Below, in pieces: positions 1-4,424 of a DNA stretch of 8,528 nt; the stretch's first letter is position 1; every line of letters starts with the position of its first letter. The notes under the pieces are model-generated. The model was not told the origin of the DNA. It was given only the letters and a program-made list of their open reading frames with translations, and searched no databases. The position numbers were made by a program, and so were the translations under genes. Origin of the DNA: CAZGVW01 sp964529265 (lineage in GTDB: Bacteria > Planctomycetota > Phycisphaerae > Phycisphaerales > UBA1924); assembly GCA_964529265.1 (NCBI GenBank), contig CAZGVW010000247.1:1-8528 (forward strand), given 5' to 3'.

Positions 1-124
1 GCTTTTGCAGTTCGGCGTCGCGTCGCCCCGCCCGCCCTCCGGCTCCCACGCTTGACGCCACCCCGCGCTATCGGGCCTGGGCGGCGTCGCCCCCAACGCC
101 GGGCGGCCGGGACGACGCGACACA

Positions 125-310
125 GAACTGGAAAACGCTCCAGACCTGCAAGCGACAGGAGGCGACGATGCCCAACGGAGTATTGGTGAGCCTGGTGGTC
201 GTGCCCTGCGGCTGGACGGCCGTGAGATCACCGTGGTCAACTCGTTCAACCCGCACCTGCAGGTCCCGGTGACCGCAAAATGGCATGGCGACAGGCTGCA
301 GATCGACAGT
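125..310 (+). pseudogene. possible remnant of a small secreted-protein domain
   Basis: The plus-strand frame here reads through a segment containing LRLDGREITVVNSF and then VTAKWHGDRLQIDS. This resembles the LDGxE ... AKWDGDxLVI pattern I recall from small secreted proteins of unknown function in Acidobacteria. The frame has an in-frame stop upstream at 53-55 and no convincing start with a ribosome binding site. Right after the resemblance it runs into the low-complexity repeat at 317 and then antisense through the tRNA gene. This suggests a gene fragment that lost both ends, but the match is by eye and chance reading of GC-rich DNA is quite possible. In positions 1-124 I see no supportable gene; a short open stretch ending at the stop at 53-55 could be the tail of a gene starting outside the window. 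Confidence 0.27.
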
Positions 311-316
311 CGGAGA

Positions 317-400
317 CCCAGCCGAAGCCGCGAGCGAAGCGAACGATTTGGCGTCATGGCCCAGCCCAGCCGAAGCCGCGAGCGAAGCGAGCGATTGGCG
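317..400. repeat. two-copy direct repeat, 48-bp period, beside the tRNA
   Basis: A unit beginning CCCAGCCGAAGCCGCGAGCG and ending CGATT(T)GGCG occurs at 317-353 and again at 365-400. The copies differ by one substitution (GAACG against GAGCG) and one T in the TT/TTT run. The second copy ends only five bases from the encoded CCA end of the tRNA-Arg gene, so on the minus strand both copies lie directly downstream of the tRNA. Two copies with an 11-bp gap do not make a CRISPR array. They look like a dispersed intergenic repeat, though chromosomal copy number cannot be judged from this window. Confidence 0.7.
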
Positions 401-405
401 GAGGC

Positions 406-482
406 TGGCGCGCCCGCCAAGACTCGAACTTGGGACCCTCGGCTTAGAAGGCCGATGCTCTATCCACCTGAGCTACGGGCGC
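406..482 (-). tRNA. tRNA-Arg (anticodon TCT)
   Basis: Read on the minus strand, the gene folds into a complete cloverleaf of 77 nt including an encoded CCA. The acceptor stem is GCGCCCG (482-476) paired with CGGGCGC (416-410), followed by discriminator G at 409 and CCA at 408-406. The D arm is GCTC-AGGTGGATA-GAGC. The anticodon arm is TCGGC-CTTCTAA-GCCGA, giving anticodon TCT for the arginine codons AGA and AGG, which are rare in such GC-rich genes. The variable loop is five bases and the T arm is CCAAG-TTCGAGT-CTTGG. All stems pair perfectly and the invariant TTCGA is present, so it should be a functional tRNA. Confidence 0.97.
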
Positions 483-549
483 TTGCGGGCCATTGTACGG
501 CGAGCCGCCCCGCCGGCCGCGCCGAGGTACACGGCCCCGACGCGAGGGA

Positions 550-575
550 CGCCGTGGATGTCGACATCCACGGCG
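550..575. repeat. 26-bp perfect palindrome in the tRNA/DUF892 intergenic region
   Basis: The sequence CGCCGTGGATGTC is followed immediately by its exact reverse complement GACATCCACGGCG, with no spacer. The core extends to a related direct copy 33 bp to the right: CCGTGGATGTCGACA at 552-566 against CCGTCGATGTCGACC at 585-599, two mismatches in 15. The element lies 43 bp past the stop codon of the DUF892 gene and 67 bp upstream of the tRNA 5' end, both on the minus strand. It could be a dyad operator, the hairpin of a transcription end, or a chance remnant. No T-run follows it on either strand, so a classical intrinsic terminator is not supported. The remainder of 483-618 holds nothing else I can call. 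Confidence 0.8.
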
Positions 576-618
576 GCGAGGCCACCGTCGATGTCGACCT
601 CACATGCGGGAACAGCGC

Positions 619-1293
619 TTACTTCCGGCGGCGTCCGGCCCGCGCGCGGCCGTTGTTTCGGCTGCGGCCCGAGGATCGCGCGGCCGATGACCGGCGGGTA
701 CCGCCGTTGCCCATGCCCATCGACGCGGCGGCGCGGCGCATGCTGCTCATCGTGCCCATGCCGGCGTCCGAGCGGTTCTCGCCGTTCCCCTCGTCGTCTC
801 CCTCGGCGAGCAGCGCCTCACGATTCACGTCCGACTTCGCGATCTCGTTGAGCTTCTCGTCGGCGGCCTTCTCTTCTTCGAGCGTCTCGCCGAGCAGCGA
901 CTTCGCCCGGTCCTCGCCGAGCAGCTCGGCGAAGTAGGCGAGCGTGCCGTAAGCAGAGATTTCGTAGTGCTCGACCTTCTGCGCGCCGGCGATCAGCGCC
1001 GCGTCGAGGACGGGGCCGTCGAGCTCCTCCATCGCATGGTTGCTCTCCTCGACGAGCCCCATGATGCCGTCGCACTTCTTGCCGCGCGGCTTCTCGCCGA
1101 GCGAGCGGAAGACCTGTTCGAGCCGCGAGACCTGGCGCTCCGTCTCGCGCGTGTGCATGGTGAAGGCGTTCTGCAGCTCGCTCGATCCCGCGGCTTTCGC
1201 CATCTTCGGTAACGCACGCAGGAGCCGCTTCTCGCCGTCGTACATGTCGCGCAGTTCCTCGACGAAAAGCTCCTGGAGTGATGTGGCTGGCAT
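619..1293 (-). CDS. DUF892 / YciE-YciF family ferritin-like protein with basic C-terminal tail
   Basis: This 224-residue protein belongs to the DUF892 (YciF-like) ferritin-like family, four-helix-bundle proteins with a di-metal site that are usually linked to stress responses. Residues 5-155 carry the family pattern: LFVEELRDMYDGEKRLLRAL near the N-terminus, MHTRETERQVSRLEQVF at 46-62, QKVEHYEISAYGTLAYF at 105-121 and TLEEEKAADEKL at 137-148. Likely metal ligands are among E21, H47/E50, E108/E111 and E140/E141. The start at ATG 1293-1291 is preceded by AGGAGG with a 9-base spacer, which decides it over the longer frame. Residues 165-224 form an added tail, first acidic/Gly-rich and then rich in Arg, Ser and Gly (GTRRSSAARSSGRSRNNGR), ending RAGRRRK. 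The family normally ends near residue 160-170. The tail could bind nucleic acid; that is inference. Confidence 0.93.
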   Translation of the reverse strand: MPATSLQELFVEELRDMYDGEKRLLRALPKMAKAAGSSELQNAFTMHTRETERQVSRLEQVFRSLGEKPRGKKCDGIMGLVEESNHAMEELDGPVLDAALIAGAQKVEHYEISAYGTLAYFAELLGEDRAKSLLGETLEEEKAADEKLNEIAKSDVNREALLAEGDDEGNGENRSDAGMGTMSSMRRAAASMGMGNGGTRRSSAARSSGRSRNNGRARAGRRRK

Positions 1294-1299
1294 GGTTGT

Positions 1300-1305
1300 C
1301 GTCCT
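1300..1305 (-). promoter_or_regulatory. Shine-Dalgarno of the DUF892 gene
   Basis: On the minus strand the perfect AGGAGG core (complement of CCTCCT around 1302-1307) lies about 9 bases before the ATG at 1293. It is the strongest ribosome binding site in the window and fixes the start of the ferritin-like gene, arguing against the 55-codon longer reading frame. Confidence 0.75.
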
Positions 1306-1392
1306 CCTGTGGCCGTCGTGAACGTAACGGCTCAGGGCGAACAGATAGCAATAGCGGTACCTGCAACGAACACGATCGCCGCGCGCGTGCTG

Positions 1393-1413
1393 CGCGATGC
1401 GCGCCGCATCGCG
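1393..1413. repeat. hairpin-forming inverted repeat in the 1294-1516 intergenic region
   Basis: CGCGATGCG (1393-1401) and CGCATCGCG (1405-1413) are exact inverted repeats around a three-base spacer, and GCGATGCGCGC recurs immediately to the right (1411-1421). The element lies about 100 bp upstream of the DUF892 start and past the end of the small gene at 1517-1780, so it could serve as a transcription end for that gene or as an operator. No T-tract follows it. The rest of 1308-1516 shows no gene I can support; short antisense frames there lack starts and recognisable motifs. Confidence 0.5.
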
Positions 1414-1516
1414 ATGCGCGCGGAGATCGGAAGCTCCGTCCCGTTCATCAGGCGGCACACTGTAGGCAATCCGCTACCCAGATGCCGCGGCAGCGCCGGA
1501 CGCGCGGACCGCGCGT

Positions 1517-1780
1517 TCACGACGCTCGCGATGTTGGACTCGCGCCGAGATCCGCTGGCGGCGTGAACCGCTCGCGCGCGTGATCGAGCAGCAGCGCGAT
1601 GCGCTCCGGCAGCAGGCCGTGGTCGGCCAGGACGGCCCAGGCCGACTCGCCGTCCACTTCACCGACCTCGTCGGCGATCTGCCAGCCTGCGGCGCCGCGG
1701 CGCCGCACGATCACGAACCGTTCTCCGGCGCTATCGTGGCGCACCTTGCGAAGCGCGATGCCATATAGAGAAGGGGACAT
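1517..1780 (-). CDS. small conserved-looking hypothetical protein (87 aa)
   Basis: Read from ATG 1780-1778, this frame encodes 87 residues beginning MSPSLYGIALRKVRHDS. The body has the composition of a real soluble protein: an alternating hydrophobic/charged stretch RFVIVRRRGAAGWQIADEV, then a probable helical part WAVLADHGLLPERIALLLDH. I do not recognise a named family and assign no function. The frame stays open upstream to a TTG at 1870, but that extension is unconvincing. No clear ribosome binding site precedes the ATG, so the start is uncertain. It is divergent from the FAD oxidoreductase at 1897, and a shared promoter region is likely. A long antisense frame of the neighbouring gene overlaps part of this segment; the amino-acid make-up favours the strand given here. 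Confidence 0.55.
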   Translation of the reverse strand: MSPSLYGIALRKVRHDSAGERFVIVRRRGAAGWQIADEVGEVDGESAWAVLADHGLLPERIALLLDHARERFTPPADLGASPTSRAS

Positions 1781-1896
1781 GGACGATCTCGCACCACCGC
1801 CGGCACGCACGACAAGGGTGCACGTCGCGTGCCACGGGCCCCGAAACCCCGGCCGAGATTCGCAATCCAAGCCTTATCGCGTACTAGGAGCTCACT
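1781..1896. promoter_or_regulatory. divergent intergenic region with an inverted repeat and RBS
   Basis: This 116-bp gap separates the starts of the small hypothetical gene (minus) and the FAD oxidoreductase (plus) and should hold both promoters. GGCACGC (1802-1808) and GCGTGCC (1827-1833) form an exact 7-bp inverted repeat with an 18-base spacer, a possible operator or hairpin. AGGAG at 1886-1890, six bases before ATG 1897, is a good ribosome binding site for the oxidoreductase. I could not assign convincing -35/-10 boxes. Confidence 0.4.
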
Positions 1897-3141
1897 ATGT
1901 CCAGCCTTGCCTACGATGCCATTGTGGTGGGCGCTCGGTGTGCCGGGTCGCCCACGGCCCTGCTTCTCGCCCGCCAGGGTTATCGTGTCCTGCTCGTCGA
2001 TCGCGCCTCGTTTCCCAGCGATACCGTCTCGACGCACCTCATCCATCCGCCGGGCGCCGCCAAGCTTCAGCGCTGGGGACTGCTGGATCGCCTGATCGCG
2101 ACCGGCTGCCCCGCGGTCCACACCTACGCGTTCGACATGGGGCCCTTCGTCATCGAAGGTCAGCCGGGCGTCGATGGCCTGCCCCTGGCCTGCGGCCCGC
2201 GCCGCACCGTGCTCGACAAGCTGCTGCTGGACGCCGCGGCCGAGGCCGGCGTCCAGGTGCGAGAGCAGTTCGTGGTTGACGATCTGGTGACCGAGGACGG
2301 ACGCGTCACCGGGATTCGGGGGCACGGCAAGGGCGCCGATTCTGTGACCGAGCATGCGCGCGTGGTCGTCGGCGCCGACGGCGTGCACTCCTTCGTCGCG
2401 GGCAAGGTGTCGGCGCCGGCCTACCAGGAGAAGCCGCAGCAGCAGGCGAGCTACTACACGTACTGGAGCGGGCTGCCGGTGGGAAATCAGCTCCGGGCGT
2501 GGGATCGCGGCAACCGCGCGATGGCGGCCTGGCCCACCCACGACGATCTCACGCTCCTGATCGTCAGCTGGCCCATCGCGGAGTTCGATGCGAATCGCCG
2601 CGACATCGAGGGCAACTACTTCGACACGCTCGCTCGCGCGCCGGAGTTCGCTGAGCGCGTGCGTGCGGCGCGGCGCGCGGAGCGGTTCATCGGCGCGTCG
2701 GTGCCGAACTTCTTCCGCAAGCCGTTCGGGCCCGGATGGGCGCTCGTGGGCGATGCCGGCTACACCCGTGACTTCATCACCGCGCAGGGCATCAGCGATG
2801 CGTTCCGCGATGCCGAGCTGTGCGCGCGCGCCATCGGCGAATGGCTGTCGGGGACCCGCGCGTATGACGAGGCGATGGGCGCCTATCAGGCCGCGCGGGA
2901 TGAGCGGGTGACGCCGATGTACGAGTTCACCCTCCAGTTCGCAGCGATGCAGCCGCCGCCGCCCGAGATGCAGGCGCTCTTCGGCGCGATCCACGGCAAT
3001 CGCGAGGCGATGGATGGCTTCGCGCGCGTGTTCTCTGGCGTGACGTCGCCGGCCGACTTCTTCTCGCCGGCCAACGTCGAACGCATCTTCGCGTCCAAGG
3101 CCATGTCAGGGCAGAGGGCAGAAGGCAGAGGGCAAAAGTAG
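1897..3141 (+). CDS. FAD-dependent oxidoreductase (PHBH-fold, geranylgeranyl-reductase-like)
   Basis: A 414-residue flavoprotein of the NAD(P)/FAD-dependent oxidoreductase group that includes aromatic monooxygenases and geranylgeranyl-reductase-like enzymes. The N-terminal dinucleotide-binding strand-turn-helix is YDAIVVGARCAGSPTALLLA (residues 5-24), the GxRCAG variant of GxGxxG, followed by the ribose-binding acidic end at VLLVDR (residues 30-35). A central VVVGADGVHS matches the DG motif, and GWALVGDAGYTRDFITAQGI matches the GD motif that contacts the flavin ribityl chain. FPSDTVSTHLIHPPG is typical of this subgroup. The substrate is unknown. AGGAG six bases upstream supports the start. 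The family body ends near AKAM; the last residues, SGQRAEGRGQK, come from a polypurine repeat that also supplies the TAG stop, so the native C-terminus was probably replaced or extended by the repeat. It appears monocistronic and cytoplasmic. Confidence 0.92.
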   Translation: MSSLAYDAIVVGARCAGSPTALLLARQGYRVLLVDRASFPSDTVSTHLIHPPGAAKLQRWGLLDRLIATGCPAVHTYAFDMGPFVIEGQPGVDGLPLACGPRRTVLDKLLLDAAAEAGVQVREQFVVDDLVTEDGRVTGIRGHGKGADSVTEHARVVVGADGVHSFVAGKVSAPAYQEKPQQQASYYTYWSGLPVGNQLRAWDRGNRAMAAWPTHDDLTLLIVSWPIAEFDANRRDIEGNYFDTLARAPEFAERVRAARRAERFIGASVPNFFRKPFGPGWALVGDAGYTRDFITAQGISDAFRDAELCARAIGEWLSGTRAYDEAMGAYQAARDERVTPMYEFTLQFAAMQPPPPEMQALFGAIHGNREAMDGFARVFSGVTSPADFFSPANVERIFASKAMSGQRAEGRGQK

Positions 3142-3142
3142 G
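3105..3142. repeat. left arm of a 38-bp polypurine inverted repeat
   Basis: The arm begins GTCAGGGCAGAGGGCAGAAG and ends CAAAAGTAGG. It pairs with the right arm at 3225-3262 with 34 of 38 identical positions when that arm is reverse-complemented. In RNA read from the plus strand, three of the four mismatches would be G-U pairs, leaving a single A-C mismatch, so a long stem with an 82-base loop can form. The arm contains the last codons and the stop of the FAD oxidoreductase gene. The G/A-rich unit resembles dispersed intergenic elements seen in some environmental genomes; that comparison is from memory. Confidence 0.85.
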
Positions 3143-3208
3143 TCAAAGGGCCAGCCGCGTGCGAAGCCGTGCCGCGTCGCCGTTGGTGCACGCCTCGAAG
3201 AACGTCTT
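3143..3208 (-). pseudogene. startless ankyrin-like gene fragment inside the inverted repeat
   Basis: On the minus strand the loop of the inverted repeat reads KTFFEACTNGDAARLRTRL followed by AL and a TGA stop (3145-3143). FFEAC-x-NGDAARL resembles the first helix-turn of an N-terminal ankyrin repeat (F-x-A-C-x-x-G-D-x-x-x-V/L). The segment is only about 22 codons. The frame continues upstream into the polypurine repeat with no ATG, GTG or usable start before a stop. It is best seen as a fragment of an ankyrin-type gene left between repeat copies. Ankyrin identity rests on one short motif, so it is tentative. Confidence 0.4.
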
Positions 3209-3224
3209 GCCTTCTGCCTTCCGA

Positions 3225-3262
3225 CTTACTTTTGCCTTCTGCCCTTTGCCCTCTGCCCTGAC
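3225..3262. repeat. right arm of the 38-bp polypurine inverted repeat
   Basis: This arm is the polypyrimidine counterpart of 3105-3142: it ends CCCTCTGCCCTGAC and begins CTTACTTTTGCCTTCTGCCC. A further partial copy, CTTGCCTTCTGCC, sits just to its left (from 3206), giving a tandem arrangement of the same unit. It lies 11 bp beyond the stop of the SprT-like gene, so the inverted repeat is positioned between two convergent genes where it could act as a two-way transcription end. No long T-run terminates it in either direction. Confidence 0.85.
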
Positions 3263-3273
3263 GAGGGCTCACC

Positions 3274-4149
3274 TCATCTGCCGTCGGGGTAGATGACCAT
3301 CAGGTTGTAACGCTCCCTTTCGCGCTGAAAGGCCGCGACGGCATCGCGGTAGCGCTGGGCGCGATCGTTCGCGTCGAAGGCGCGCCGGTTGTACGCATCG
3401 CGCTGGGCGTTGATCGCGTCCGCGTCGGCCGGATCGACAGGTCCGGCCATCGTGCTTTCGACCAGCACGAGGTCCGCTTCGATCTCCTGTCCGAGGCGCT
3501 CGAGATCGGTGCGCTGCGCCTCGAGCCGCGCGCCTTCGAGATCGAGCCACGCCCGCAGCGCCTCGCGTTCCTGATCCGTGGCGACAATGCCGACGAAGCC
3601 ACCTTCGTCGGCGAGCCGCTTCAGCACGGTCTGGAACGCCGGGCCGTGATCGGAGCTCGAGTCGCCCTGCGCGAACAGGTACGCGTGCACCATCTCGTGG
3701 CACAGCGCGCGCCGCAGCGCCTGCGGATCGCTCTGCAGCGTCGGATGCAGCAGGATGATCGTGCGGTCGCCGAGGCGTCCGAACATGCCCTGCAGCGTGA
3801 ACGTGTGTCCCGCGAGCGCGCCGACTTCCTCGAGCCGCGGCTCCCAGACGACCGGCATCGCCGCCATCGCGCCGCTGAAATGCTTCAGGTTGATCGACTG
3901 ATAGAGCTGCCCGAGCTGCCGATCGCCGGGGCGATCGATCGCGTCCTCGAGGATCTCTGCCTGCCGCGCGTCAGCGGGCGAGCGCAGCGGTTCGCTCGGC
4001 GCCGCGCTGGAGGTGAGCGTGGACCAGGTCATCCAGCCGGCGGTGGCCAGGGCGAGCAGCGTCACGGCCATCCAGACCGGCAGGGAGGTGAATAACGGCG
4101 GCCGGACGATGACATGGACCCGTGTGTGCGAGGTATGTGTGGCGATCAC
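3274..4149 (-). CDS. membrane-anchored SprT-like zinc metallopeptidase
   Basis: A 291-residue protein with a single hydrophobic segment at about residues 22-46 (LPVWMAVTLLALATAGWMTW) and a SprT-like metallopeptidase core. The zinc-binding HExxH is CHEMVHAYLF (H151, E152, H155), followed after about 12 residues by DHGPAFQTVL (H168), the usual third-ligand region of the family. The C-terminal third (residues 192-283) is highly charged and predicted helical, probably a coiled coil (LEAQRTDLERLGQEIEADL, FQRERERY). The arrangement suggests a protease domain held at the membrane, either as a signal anchor with the domain outside the cytoplasm or the reverse; topology is not resolved. I chose GTG 4149-4147 because GGGGGAG lies nine bases upstream. 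A longer frame from GTG 4257 has no good ribosome binding site. The substrate is unknown; it is not the short cytoplasmic SprT of enterobacteria. Confidence 0.8.
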   Translation of the reverse strand: MIATHTSHTRVHVIVRPPLFTSLPVWMAVTLLALATAGWMTWSTLTSSAAPSEPLRSPADARQAEILEDAIDRPGDRQLGQLYQSINLKHFSGAMAAMPVVWEPRLEEVGALAGHTFTLQGMFGRLGDRTIILLHPTLQSDPQALRRALCHEMVHAYLFAQGDSSSDHGPAFQTVLKRLADEGGFVGIVATDQEREALRAWLDLEGARLEAQRTDLERLGQEIEADLVLVESTMAGPVDPADADAINAQRDAYNRRAFDANDRAQRYRDAVAAFQRERERYNLMVIYPDGR

Positions 4150-4257
4150 GCGCGCGGACTCCCCCGGCCGCGCTGTGCAAGTACTGAGCCGCGGGGATAG
4201 TCCGGTTGACCGCAACCCGCCGCGCGCTGAGCCAGGAGAGACGGTCCGCTCAATCAC

Positions 4258-4424
4258 AGATTCGTGACCACACGATCACCCATGAACATGGAGATCGCGG
4301 AGCCATGCAGCCAAGGGCCTGGACATGGAGACCGTAAGAGACCACGGCGCAAACGGAGAGACACCGAGACCCGGAGAGGCCATGGAGGAAGGTCGCTCCA
4401 TGCGCTCGATGGACTCCATGTCGA
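4258..4424. other. gene-free stretch with degenerate purine-rich repeat and hairpin
   Basis: This stretch lies past the 3' end of the TonB receptor and upstream of the SprT-like gene. Positions 4340-4379 (GACCACGGCGCAAACGGAGA then GACACCGAGACCCGGAGAGG) look like a worn copy of the ACCACGGAG-CACGGAGACACGGAGAGG type of intergenic repeat that I recall from many unrelated bacteria. CATGGAG (4381-4387) and CTCCATG (4396-4402) form an exact 7-bp stem with an 8-base loop, 22 bases past the receptor stop. This is a candidate transcription end, although no T-run follows on the minus strand. CATGGA or its complement recurs several times here. I see no gene. Confidence 0.45.
4381..4402 (-). terminator. 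candidate hairpin downstream of the TonB receptor gene
   Basis: CATGGAG and CTCCATG pair perfectly around GAAGGTCG, starting 22 bases after the receptor's TGA (4427-4425) on the minus strand. The stem is short and no U-tract follows, so it is only a candidate; Rho-dependent ending is equally possible. Confidence 0.25.

Noticed and set aside
317..400. CRISPR array
   Set aside because: Only two imperfect repeats, an 11-bp gap in place of a spacer, and no cas genes nearby.
233..937. A 234-codon plus-strand frame crossing the tRNA and the DUF892 3' end
   Set aside because: It runs antisense through a perfect tRNA and a real coding gene; the KTRTWDP-like stretch is the familiar false translation of an antisense tRNA.
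1711..2994. A 427-codon open frame on the minus strand, antisense to the FAD oxidoreductase
   Set aside because: Its product is Arg/His/Gly-rich with no motif, and the plus strand has a clear flavoprotein with ribosome binding site. It also overlaps the small gene at 1517-1780 in another frame.
3206..3272. Extension of the ankyrin-like fragment into a full small gene on the minus strand
   Set aside because: The upstream frame passes through the polypurine repeat and meets a stop with no ATG, GTG or TTG start in a sensible context.
4150..4257. Longer start for the SprT-like gene at GTG 4257
   Set aside because: No ribosome binding site before 4257, and the added 36 residues look like non-coding sequence; GGGGGAG before GTG 4149 is better.
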